This document shows positions 11,059-21,921 of a stretch of DNA of 64,000 bases, one piece after another; positions within the stretch are counted from its first letter, which is position 1, and every line of letters starts with the position of its first letter. The notes under the pieces were generated by a model. That model worked only from the letters and a program-made list of their open reading frames with translations. It was not told the origin of the DNA and made no database searches. The DNA comes from Zizania palustris (Eukaryota; Streptophyta; Magnoliopsida; Poales; Poaceae), in the NCBI GenBank assembly GCA_019279435.1, contig JAAALK010000081.1, positions 61,743,318-61,807,317 on the forward strand, in the 5' to 3' direction. Position numbers and translations under genes: made by a program.

Positions 11059-14000
11059 TGTGGTGCCCCGATTTTTCGAAATCGTAACATTATTGAATTT
11101 CCAAAGAAAAACAATAATACAAAAGATTCATCATGCGACAATCGTACATACGGCAAGTATTCATGGTACGCAGACCATGTTATTACATCAGAGTTAAATA
11201 AAAACAATAATAAAAATAAACTGCATGACGAACGCTTTCTTCAAGATCTTTCCGCTTGACTGGGTCGCTACTCCAGACAATCCTCATAGTAGGCATCATC
11301 TGAATGGTGTCCAACGGGTATGAGTACAAAAGTACTCAACAAGCCACCGCAAATGCAAGTAGTGATGCATGATAATAACAAAGGAAGGACAATGGCTAAA
11401 AGTGCGAAAAAGTACATTTTTTAGTTATTGCATTTAGTGTAGTCAAATTTAATCATGTGGAATAGTAAACATGAACATCAATAATACCATCTAACTCGAG
11501 GAGTGCGTTTTCCCTCCTCGCACAACAGTCCTTACATGTCAAACCATCATGCACATTCATTCCAAAAGTAAACTAACTGTGGGATGTCACGCAACCCGCC
11601 CTTGACCGTGGGCTCAGCTTTTCGAAAAGATTTATGACTCTGATCAGAGATGTACTACTGTACCCACAAGGCACGCACTCATCCCAAACACCAAAGTGTA
11701 ACGAGATGACCCATACCATGGGAACTCGTGCCAAAACATCAGCATGAAATGCTCCAAGCGATAACCACCCGCTCTAGGTTTCGCCGGCGCGCCGGGCCGC
11801 ATCCCGGCTAACGTCGCACCCACTTTTGCGACAAGTCGGTAAAGCCACCCGCAGGTGCAGGTTGACCCATCTCCAAATGGTGGCCTTGGTTTGGAACACT
11901 CCATACCTTAGTTAGGACTTACCCATTAGACTTATGGTTAGTACGGAAGTGTATTGCAACGGATCCCTCGGACCGGTCCTTATAGTGCCCCGGGTGCTAC
12001 CGACCAATGCCCTAGCTTGCACCCGGAACCCACCATGCATTCACTCACAACCACAACTCCATCACCGACAGAATTCCAAGGATAAGAATAACGGGGATCA
12101 TATAGTAGAACCAAATTGCCACGACTCATTTTTAATCCTATAGCAATTGTGTCAATACATTGGATACTAGCTAATAATACTAATCATAAGGTGACAAGGA
12201 GTTTAGGCTAGATAGCATGGCTTGGGTTGCACATCAAGGTCAGGGGGGATCCTAAATAAATATATTATAAGGGTTCCATTTGACTAATGCATGTATATCC
12301 TATGTGTTTTAGCGATAGTTTAATAAAACATGGGTTCAATATGATCAAAAGATTGGTTTGGTGACTTGCCTCGTTCAGCGAAAGGGGAGGGAGGAACTTC
12401 CGGGTAATATTCTAGCTCCTCGGCGGCGTCGTAGTCTTCCCAATAAAAATAAAATAAAATAAATACGACATTTAATTAAACAATCCAAAACCACACAATA
12501 AGCATATAGGTTTTGATTGGGTCAATTTAAAGAAATCCAAGTTGTTAAGATTCTAAAATTTATTTTATGGATAATATAAAATGAACTATATAATGAAATA
12601 TGGTTCTTTAATAAAAGAGATAAGAGTGTGAACAATTTTATTTTAAGTTTTATAACCAATTCAAAATAAGTAGTTCAGAGGAAACTTAGTGGTTCCATTA
12701 TATTAACAGGAAAAGAATAAAGATAAATTTTGCTGAAATTTAAATAACTGAATTTGTAATTTTCCCTAAAGAGCATTTGGATACTTTATTAAATAAACAT
12801 GAAATACTCAAAGTAAACATACTTCTTTTATTGTATGAACATGTAGATAATAATATTACAAATTTTCTGGAATTGAAATGGTAATTTTTGAAGTTGAAAT
12901 GCGCAAGATATGAATTTTAGAAGTTTAAAATCATTTCTGAAATTTAAATTAAATCCCAAAAAAGTCTCGGGTCCATGGTGAGCCAGGCTCACGGTGAACC
13001 CGCGCACTGTGCGTGTGCGTCGGATCGAGAGCCGCCGTTGGATCGCGATCGGGCAGCTACGGGCAAGGCGGGAGGTTTAAATGAAAATGGACGTGTGATA
13101 TTAAAAGGTCGAACCGGTAAGCGATGGACGGCCCAGATTAAATGTGGGTTTTAAATATTAACGGACGCACGATATTAAAACGTACCCCTTCGCTCAGATG
13201 CGATGGCATAGATTAAACCGCACAAAGGATTTATTCGCCGCCGTTAGATCCAGATCACACGGCGGTGTGGCGCTAAAAACCGAAGTGTGAGTGTTCTGTT
13301 TGTTCTCGCAGTGATTGGGCGTAGGGGAATAACGCGGACGGACATGGGGTTTAAATAGGGCCACCGGCGGGGGAAGAGGGGGCGCAATTGACGGTGGCCG
13401 AGAATAAACATGTTTAAACGTCGGTGAGCTCGGGTTGCACTCGATTCATCGAACCTGAACGCGAATCGGTCGGATTTGAATAGGGGAAACAGTCGCCGTG
13501 GACCGGGGGTTGTAATGGCGGGCTCAATTTGAGGGGAGGAGGTCGAGTGCAATGGATCCGAGGTGCATTAAGGCGTCGGCCGGTGAGGAGGGGGGAATTT
13601 GGGGGCGGATCTCGCGGAGACGAGGGATCTGACAGATGGGGGCCACATGCCAGCGGGCGCAAGCGATCGGACGTAGGGACTGATGGGTGGGGTCGAGCAG
13701 TCAGGCACGAGGAGTCTGGTTGGCGCCGACAGGTGGGGCCGAGGCGTCGGGCGCGAGCGCGAAGAGAGAACGGCTCGCTGACAAGCGGGGCCCGGGTGTA
13801 AGTCCGAGGCGCATGGGGGTAACGGGCTGGGCTGGCCGGGAGAGGGAGAAAGGGAGGGGGAGGACCCGTTACTGTTTCTATACCTTTCTGAATAAAAATA
13901 ATTACAGAAAATGGATTAAAATATTTGGGCTACTTCCAAGGTTGATAAAAATTTGTAAAAATTCTAAAAAATATATCTTGGCCTTGGGATCATGTACAAA

Positions 14001-14145
14001 ATTTTCTAGCCCATGGTTTGGTCATTTACTCTAGGTCCTAGTTCAAGGAGGTTAAGGAGGGCATTAAAGGTATTTCTAAAACAAATAATTCCAGGAAAAT
14101 AGATTAATGTATATTTTTATTCCTTTGAAAATTTGAGGTGTTATA
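11059..14145. mobile_element. Solo LTR-like insertion in CopA, 3.09 kb
   Basis: CopB is uninterrupted at the corresponding point (near 40400), which defines the insertion exactly. The flanks cccga (11054-11058) and cctga (14146-14150) are a 5-bp duplication with one mismatch. The ends are TGTGGTGCCCCG and GGTGTTATA; on the minus strand this reads TATAACACC...CACCACA, so the true start was probably TGTAACACC. There is no gag/pol similarity and no internal repeat of the ends, so it is a solo LTR or LTR-only derivative. It has an AT-rich stretch (about 12430-12970) and a GC-rich one (about 13000-13870). ORFs in the GC-rich part are probably chance. Confidence 0.7.
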
Positions 14146-14429
14146 CCTGATCTGCTCAGAGAAGTTTTTCCCCTCACGATGTTCACCATGATTCATATGA
14201 TGCTAGACCACGTGATAGTAGCTTTGTACCTCGATAGGTTGGGAGACCTCATCATGCTTCTGAGTTGCATCATGTTAGTAGACCTCGTGCTTTGCATCAC
14301 TCTATTTTACCTATGCGCAGACAGTCTACTTTTACTGTGCCTACCGTTCGTATCTCTCAGTGCTGGATGGCACATCATGTTTTCACTCACCCCAACACTG
14401 AGCGATCGAGGTTCTCTCATTTTGTGTAG

Positions 14430-15023
14430 GCATCAGACTGAGGCTTGGAGGGCACGTGGATCATAGACTCCGGTTATTCGCGCCATAAGACCAAGAATGC
14501 AGCATGGTTCTCCAGCCTCACCACATCCAAGCAAAAAGAACAAATCACCTTCAGCAACAACCAAAGAAGCAGAGTGAAAGGTAAAGGTGTGGTAAGGATC
14601 AACTCAAATTTCAATCTCAAATATGTTGCTTTGGTTGAAAATCTGGGATATAATTTGCTCTCTGTGTCCCAGTTTCTTGATGAGGGCTTCGAAATGCGTT
14701 TTCATCGCGATACTTCGCAAGTACTCAATTCTGATGGCGTTTTGGTTTGTAAGATCTTTAGAGTTGGGAGAGTTTTTGGAGCTGATTTCTCTGAGTCATC
14801 TAGTTCTTTTCACTGTTTAGTTGCACATTCTACTTCTGAGCTTTGGAAGTGTCATAAGATACTAGGGCATATGAGCTTTGAGTTGCTAGCTCGCTTGAGT
14901 GCCCTAGACCTGATTCGAGGATTGCCCAAGCACAAACTTGAGAAGGATTTACTTTGCGCTCCTTGTCGACATGGGAAAATGATTGCCGCTTCACAGTCAC
15001 CAGTCACTATGGTGATGACATAA
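14430..15023 (+). pseudogene. CopA protease end and GAG-pre-integrase domain
   Basis: Protease catalytic motif DSGYSRHKT (normally DSGCSRHMT) is followed by NLLSVSQFLDEGF, then the integrase zinc finger (HKILGH...CAPCRHGK, HHCC type). It lies downstream of the solo LTR and of gag in the usual copia order. The frame closes at TAA 15021-15023, a stop also present in CopB at 41269-41271, where an open frame into the integrase core is expected. Confidence 0.8.
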
Positions 15024-15038
15024 CAACCCAGAGAACTT

Positions 15039-15736
15039 CTCCATATGGACACTGTAGGTCCTTCTCGGGTTAGTACTTTAGGCGGCAAGTGGTTCATCCT
15101 TGTCATTGTCGATGATTTCTCTCGCTACTCTTAGTTCTTCTTTTTAGCTAGCAAGGATGAAGTGTTTTCACACTTTCGGAGCTTAGCTTTGAGACTATTT
15201 ACTGAACTCCCCAGTGCACTGAAATTCATTCAAATTGATAATGGCACCGAGTTTAAGAATAGTCTCTTTTTTGACTTTTGCATGGAGCATGGCATAGAAC
15301 ATCAATTCTCTGCTCCGTGGGTTCCTCAATAGAATGGTGATGTTGAGAGGAAAAACTGCACTTTGGTTGAGATGGCTAGGATGATGCTCGATGAGCATAG
15401 AACTCCTAAAAAGTTCTGGGCTGAGGCCATGGACACTGCTTGTTACATCTCAAACCGAATTTTCCTGCGATCAATTTTGAATTTGACTTCATATGAGCTG
15501 TGTTTTGGGAGACATCCCAAAGTTACTCATCTTCGAGTATTTGGTTGTCGATGTTGTATCCTAAAACGTGGAAATTTGGACAAATTTGAGTCACGTTCTT
15601 CTGACGGGATCTTTTTGGGTTATACTTCTCATGGTCACTCGTACCATGCTTTTAATTTGGAAACTAACACTGTCATCGAGTCATGTGATGTGACTTTTGA
15701 TGAATCAACTCCCTGTGTTAGCTCTTCCTTTGAATA
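15039..15736 (+). pseudogene. CopA integrase core
   Basis: DDE integrase. First Asp in HMDTVGP, second in FIQIDNGTEF, Glu in DVERKN, with spacing consistent with D-35-E. There are two stops: one where CopB has Trp (FSRYS*FFF; CopB HYSWVFF), and TAG at 15330-15332 in PQ*NG, which CopB also has. The C-terminal region contains FGRHPKVTHLRVFGC and GIFLGYTSHG, standard for copia integrase. Downstream, about 70 bp present in CopB are missing near 15800. Confidence 0.85.
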
Positions 15737-15915
15737 GGCAAATGAACATGACATGGAGCAGACCATCTTCGAAGACGAAGATCCTAGAGATTTCGATCAC
15801 TTCGGCATGAGGCACTGAAGCTACTACCTCAACATCGGTCATCTTCGACCATTCACCGGCACAATATGAGTGGGAGACTACATCCCGTCGTGAGGCTCCT
15901 CATCACATTCAAAGG

Positions 15916-17336
15916 ATGCATCCTCCCGAGCAGATCATTGGTGAGCTTGATAAAAGGGTAACACGTTCTCATGCTCATTTCATTGATTCTGCATTTGTTG
16001 CTTCTTTCGAGCCATTAGATGTGAGACATGCATTATATGATTTTAGTTGGATCAATGCTATGCATGAAGAACTTGGAAATTTTGAGAGAAACCAAGTCTG
16101 GACACATGTAGATCCCCCTCATATTGTTCATTTCATAGGAACTAAATGGATTTTCAAAAACAAACAAAGGGAGGATGGGTTTGCAATTAGAAACAAAGAT
16201 AGACTTGTGGCTCAGTGTTATTCTCAGTTAGAAGGAATTGATTTTACATAAAGTCCTTAAACTTCATAAGGCTCTTTATGGACTCAAGCAGGCCCCTCGG
16301 GATTGGTATGATAGACTTAAGTCTTTTCTGCTTGAACGAGGTTATTTGATGGGATCATTAGATAAAACGCTATTCACTCTCAAGCATGGCAAATATTTCC
16401 TCCTAGTTCAGATTTACGTTGATGATATCATCTTTGGTGGGTCTTCTCATGCTTTGGTTGCCGAGTTTGAAGATGCCATTAGCAGGGAGTTCAAAATGTC
16501 TATGATGGGTGACCTCATGTTTTTCCTTGGTTTGCAAATCAATCAAAGCAAACAAGGTACCTTCGTCCACCAAATGAAGTACACCAAGGACCTGCTCAAG
16601 AAGTTCGACATGGCTGATGCGAAGCCCTCGCCACTCCAATGTCTACCTCTGTAGCATTGGATCCTGACGAGGATGAAGAAGCCGTAGATCAGAAGGAGTT
16701 CCAAAGCATGATCAGCTCCCTCCTCTACATGACTAATACGAGGCCGGACATACACTTCACGGTGTGTCTGTGTGCTCATTTTCAAGCTTCGCCACGAGCT
16801 TCGCACCGCCAAGCGGTCAAGCGCATTCTAAGGTATCTCAAGCGCATTCCTCTTTGTGTTTTTGTGGTTATTCAGATGCAGATTTTGCTGGGTGTAGAAT
16901 TGATAGGAAATGTACCTTAGGTACTTGTCATTTTCTAGGTACCTCTCTTGTTTGCTGGTCTTCCCGCAAACAGTCTAGCGTTGCACAATCTACGGCTGAG
17001 GCCGGATATGTTGCTGCAGCTAGCTGTTGCTCTCAAATTTTATGGATGGTTTCCACTTTATAGGATTTCGGGTTAGATTATGAGAGTGTTCCACTGTTTT
17101 GTGATAACACTAGTGCAATTTGCATTGCAAACAACCTGGTTCAACATTCTAGAACCAAACACATTAATGTGAGATATCATTTTCTTTGAGATCACAATGA
17201 AAAGGGTGATATTGAACTTCAATATGTTGATACCCAGAACCAGTTTGCTGATATTTTTACCAAACCACTTGATGCATCCCGATTTTCTTATTTGCGTAGG
17301 GAACTTGGTATTTGTCATCCTTACGACATTTTGTGA
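15916..17336 (+). pseudogene. CopA reverse transcriptase and RNase H
   Basis: RT begins around WINAMHEELGNFERNQVW and WIFKNK. A deletion of about 173 bp near 16249, relative to CopB, removes the block with MDVKSAVLNG, which carries a catalytic Asp. The active-site box YVDDIIFGGSSH is kept (about 16420). RNase H has SVAQSTAEAGYVA and, at the end, TKHINVRYHFL and FADIFTKPLDASRF, with stops between segments. The product cannot be active. Reading closes near 17336. Confidence 0.85.
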
Positions 17337-18454
17337 GGGGAGCATGAGTTAATTATTTTGCATTGGCGTCCTTATAATGATTATTGATACTCTTAGTTAC
17401 TTCTATATGCCTTAACATGATTTTTATGTTCATGATGCTTTCAGCCCTATTTAATATATCTAACTTCAAAATGAGCATGATTTTAATTTACAAAATTCAA
17501 AATTTGATCACTGCCTAGTCTGATGTTTAGCATGTGTTGTGCATAACTGCTTTAGCTATCTTTTTTCTACTTGGTAGCTAGAATCCTTTACTATGGATGC
17601 AAAATTGCAACTTGAAATTAATACTACTTTTCATGGAATTATTCAACAATCTCAACAAAAATCAATATACATGTTTTGTGTGCTAAACATGAAAAGATCC
17701 AGGCGGGTTTGCTTGTCCCACTAATATTTTCTCGACTGCTTACCATAGCACTTTGGTATGAACTGGGATAACTTAGTGTCTGCCAAAATCAATGCCTTAA
17801 GCTTCTGATGGTCCTTCTTGACCTAGGCTTGGCTTGGTTGGAAAGCATAAGGTAGACAAAAAAATAACCCCTGGCAATATAAAAGAATTGCAAAGTCTGA
17901 ATAGCTTGCTAATCACGCTTGCTAAAATGCACCATGAAATTGGACTTGTTTTCCTCGGTAGAAATTGTTTCGCTTTTGCAGTTCCTATTTTCACTTGTCT
18001 AGATGATAGTATAAGTTGTGATGCTTTTCTTTTCAACAATTTGAACAATTCATCCATCAAACATTGAATTTGGAATGTATTAACTCGAGCTAAGCATCTG
18101 AGCCTGACATTATGTTGTGACATATTCTTGCATCTTATGTTTTCACACTTTTCACCATCTCGAAGCTTTGCATCTTCTCTTGCTCCTTGATTCTTGCATT
18201 GCCAAAGGGGGAGAAAAATGTCTGGTTACCCAAGGGGGAGAACAAATGATGAAGCTCAAAGGGGGAGAAAATTTTTGCTGCCAAAAGGAGGAATTTTTGC
18301 CAAATGGCTTTTCATGACTCAAGTTGATAGAAATCCATTTACCAAGTGACATGTTTTGGCTCTTTTCTGAGTTTTAATGGTCACTTGTGTGCTGAAAATT
18401 TTCAAATTTTTTGAACTTGAATTTAGTTATCAATGCACTCATCAAGGGGGAGAT
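17337..18454 (+). other. CopA 3' non-coding region with polypurine-like array
   Basis: No reliable ORF is present, and I see no envelope-like protein. At 18202-18300 there are four purine runs (AAAGGGGGAGA, AAGGGGGAG, AAAGGGGGAGA, AAAAGGAGG) that mimic the final polypurine tract at 18443-18454 (CAAGGGGGAGAT). Arrays like this are typical of SIRE/Maximus elements. The LINE in CopB landed in this region's counterpart. Confidence 0.75.
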
Positions 18455-20429
18455 TGAGAAACCAAGTTGAAATGTGTCTTGGTTTCAAGTCTGTGATGAG
18501 TGATTGAAAAATTCTCTTTTGGGCGAAGGGGTTCGGAGGTGTTTACCGAAGGGTTCAGAGGTGTTTACCGAAGGGTTTGGTGTTTACTGGCTGTAGCTAT
18601 GTAGTTGTGTTTGTCAGAGGGGTCCGGCAGAGCACGATGACATGGTGGTACCGAAGGGCTTGGTACTTTGGGTGGTACACCATAATGTGTACTGAAGGTT
18701 ATTTACCGGAGAGGTCTCTGGGGTACTTGAAAATCTTGTATTCTTGTCGGTGGTGCGTAGGTAACTTTGGAGGCGACAGACAGTTCGCAACAAGTGAACC
18801 TGGGTGAAGCGGGAGGCTTGGTGCTAGGCGAGCGGGGAGCTCGGTCACGAAAGCTGTGAGGGGTCAAGGTCGGTCCTCGGGTCAAGTTGCGCTAGGCGAA
18901 GGTAGAAAGTGTGAAGGGTGGCTCTGGCTGAAGGTACCCCGAGGCAAAGTTCTCGGAGGCAAGGACTTTGAAGGGTGCTCCAGGAGGAGTGACTTCGGAG
19001 TATGGTTGTCAAAGTCCTCAGCATTGCGGCAAGGCATTCGATGTGTGCTCCGTATGGTCAAGGTGTATCGAAGGCATGGTCCGGATAAGGGCCTTCGTAG
19101 AGTGTGCTCGGGGATGAGACACTACGAAGTGGTGCTTATGGATATGCTTCATGTGGAGGCCTTGGATGGAGGGACTTCGGAAAGTGCCAAAGGTAGTCCG
19201 AAGGTGGGGCTTCAGAGTGTGGCTGACTTGAGGTACTTCAGCCATGCATGGCTTCGGTACATAGACTAACGGAAGTTGAGCTAGGAGTAGCTGCAAAGAC
19301 GTGGTGGTCCACTCTGGAGGTGATGGTGCGAAGGCTCAAGAGCTTTGACGTCTTCGGCTCAAAACTGTCAATATATCGACTACTGACTTCGGTGAAGCGA
19401 AGGCCTTCAAGTTCAAAGCTTGTCACCGAATCTTCTGCAAACTTCTTGTGCGAAGGGGGCTTCAGAAGATTCCACTAAGCAAAGGCTGATCATATCTGCT
19501 CTGCAAAAGATGATGTTGTCTCCTCTATGAAGCTGACAAAAGATGCCTCCAATAAAATAGATTACCATCTGTACCCCTATGACTGGCTGAGACAAAAACG
19601 TTGTAAACCCTAGAGGCATTGTAGTCTATTCGCAAGTCAAAGTAGGCCTATAAAAGGAGAGGTAGGCTAGGGGCTAGGGTAACACTGTGCACTCCTGTAG
19701 AACCTTTTGTTTTCCTGTAGCTTTGGCCAGCCACTATGAAGGGTTCTATGTACTTGTGAGTTTTGTGTTCCCTATTCTTGCAATGAAATTTCCATTCAGT
19801 TTTTCTTCTATTGCATGAACTTGTATCTGCGTTTTTGCACTGCATGAGTTAAGTCCTTATCTTTACATTTCGTCTTGTGCCACCAAGAGTTGTTCTATTT
19901 CAACTAAGTGTGGCAGTCATCTAGGCGTGTGTTTGCTATGTGTAATTCGAGGCTAGTTCTCACTGTTTACTCGAGAAGCACCCTGCAAAGGATTCTCTCG
20001 AGGCTTGTTTTCTTCTCTTAGTCGAAGCCATCAGCGTAGTCTGTTCAGTCTGTTTTTTGCCCTTCGAATTGTGAAGCCTAGTACTAGTTGCTAGTGCGGA
20101 GTATCTATTCGAAGCCCTTAGAGGGAAACTTACTCCTGCGAAGTGTGAAGTGCGAAACCTGCTTGAAGGCACCTTGTTTGCGGAGCCTGCACTTTTCTTG
20201 CAAAGTTGTGTTTTGGGTTTGTGGCTGTCCGCGAAGTCTTCTTGACTTCGGACTTTTGCTCTTTGTGAAACCTGGGTTCGGAGCTGTAAAATACCTCCGA
20301 ACGAGACCTCTGAAGGTTGTGTTCGAAGCGTGTTCCGTAGGAGACAGAAATTAAAACAGAAGGCTAGTTTTAGTCTGAAATTTTAAAAGCTCCCATTCAC
20401 CCCCTCTGGTCATCCATTTCGGTCCAACA
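18455..20429 (+). mobile_element. CopA 3' LTR, 1975 bp
   Basis: TGAGAAACC to GTCCAACA, TATA box CTATAAAAGG at 19649-19658. It resembles the CopB 3' LTR more than its own 5' LTR: for example, both 3' LTRs lack the short insert seen near 7140 in the 5' LTRs. TSD tcggc follows at 20430-20434. Confidence 0.88.
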
Positions 20430-20434
20430 TCGGC

Positions 20435-21390
20435 CTTTCGACACTTCAAGTGTTTTGCCACACACTTGGGAAGTCCTTTTTTAAATATCTACCATTCAAA
20501 GCCCTACGAAATCTCTCTCCTTGAAGTGACTCTAGCAAATATGCATTGCTTGGAGCGATTTCAACAACTCTTCTTTTGTATCTTTCTATTGCCTCTAGAG
20601 CTCTCAACCTCTTATCGATCACCTCTTCCAAATTATCCTTCAATAGAGTTTCATACTCATCAACTGATAAGCCATCTTCCTTAAGTAACCTTAAAGAGCC
20701 AAGATTCACCTCTACGAGTAGAACGACGTCTTGTCCATATACTAACTCATATGGACTTACTTTGGTGGCACCAAGCTTTGCAACTCTACATACCCATAAT
20801 GCCTCAGAAGGCACTTCATGTCACCTTTTAGGGAACTCTTCAATCTTCCTCTTAACGAGTTTAATCACAGTTTTATTACTTGACTCGGCCTAACTATTGG
20901 CCCGAGCATTGTATGGTGAAGAGTTTACTAATTTTATACCATAAGATTTAGCAAAATCACATACTTCTTTAGAAATAAATGAAGCATCTTGATCTGTAGT
21001 AAGAGTTTGATGAATACCAAATCTATGTATAATGTTCTTCAAGATGAAATCAATTACCTCGTTCTGCGTCATGTTCTTGAGAGGCACGACCTCAGTCCAC
21101 TTAGTGAAGTAATCTATAGCCATCAACACGAACTGATGCCCTTTTTAAGAGGAAGGATAAATTTGGTCGATGAAGTCCAAGGCCCAACCTCAGAACGACC
21201 ATGGTTTGATAATAGAATTAAGCAAAGATGCAAGAGCAAGCCGAATATTACCAAACCTTTGACAAGGTTCACATCCTCTATAGTACTTAAAACAATCTTC
21301 AGTCATAGTCGGCCAATAAAAAACTGCTCTTTTGAGCAACCAACTCATTTTTTGGCCGACTGATGAGTACCACAAAGGCCTTCATGTACT
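20435..21390 (-). pseudogene. Z integrase (Tat lineage), copy 1
   Basis: Minus-strand Ty3/gypsy integrase. The HHCC zinc region ends CEPCQRFG (about 21210). The core has first Asp in MAIDYFTKW and second in TTDQDASF. A TAG replaces the Gln just before the catalytic Glu (ANS*AES), while copy 2 keeps it (QANSQAESS). The C-terminal region carries ELVYGQDVV. About 128 bp near 20570 are absent relative to copy 2. The Z pol ends close to the CopA junction. Confidence 0.82.
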
Positions 21391-21921
21391 TCTTCTATAG
21401 TGACTTTAGATTGATCAGCATCCAAACATTTTAAAAGCACTCAATCAATAGTTCGGTAGTACAACATTCCATCGAGCAATACAAATTTAAACACTTGACG
21501 CCAAACTTTCCGATCAATCCTTGCATTAGGATCTCTTAAATATTGGGTGATTTATGTTCTCCAATCTTCCATTTGGTTTCCCGAAGAACCCGCCAAATCA
21601 TTATTTGAAGTGGCGTTTAATTCACTAATCCTAATCTGCCCCCCGAGCCCTACCTGTTCCTAGTGGAGGCTAGTCGGACCGGCTGTGTAGAGCCGATCAG
21701 ACCGAAGTCCTCTAATGGAGGGGTTCGATGCGTGAAGACCTCCATCACATAGAAGGCTTCGACGCGAGGGATCTAGTGCACATGGCCCTCTCGCAGACGA
21801 AGGACTCAGGCACAGAGGTTTTGGCACGCAGCAGCCTCCGGTGGGCGAAGAGCTCCTTCACGAGGCCTCCGGCGTGCAGCATGTCAGTTCGGATCCTCCA
21901 GGTTCGGGTGAAACAGAAACT
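21391..21921 (-). pseudogene. Z pol linker between second RNase H and integrase
   Basis: The part next to the integrase still reads as degraded Tat pol (for example VLLDGMLYYRT-like and EEVHEGLCGTHQSA-like residues on the minus strand, with stops). The part at about 21640-21900 is more GC-rich and I cannot match it to a domain. Copy 2 has the same insert, so it predates the duplication. Confidence 0.55.

Larger units (their letters stand above)
7060..20429 (+). mobile_element. CopA: Ty1/copia retrotransposon, SIRE/Maximus-like, defective
   Basis: Complete structure: ~2-kb LTRs with TG...CA ends, initiator-Met-type primer site, gag with two zinc knuckles, then protease, integrase, RT and RNase H in copia order, repeated polypurine-like motifs, final polypurine tract and 5-bp TSD. 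Total 13.4 kb, of which 3.1 kb is an inserted solo LTR. The large LTRs, two-knuckle gag and PPT-like array suggest the SIRE/Maximus lineage. I see no envelope-like ORF after RNase H. Several stops and a 173-bp RT deletion make it incapable of autonomous movement. It sits in the 3' tail of Z. Confidence 0.9.

Noticed and set aside
13244..14034. Overlapping ORFs in the GC-rich part of the solo LTR, considered as a captured gene
   Set aside because: Open frames exist on both strands, as expected by chance in GC-rich DNA; no recognisable domain or splice pattern.
17337..18454. Envelope-like gene in the copia 3' region, as in some SIRE elements
   Set aside because: No ORF with membrane segments or signal peptide is visible; the region is AT-rich and non-coding in both copies.
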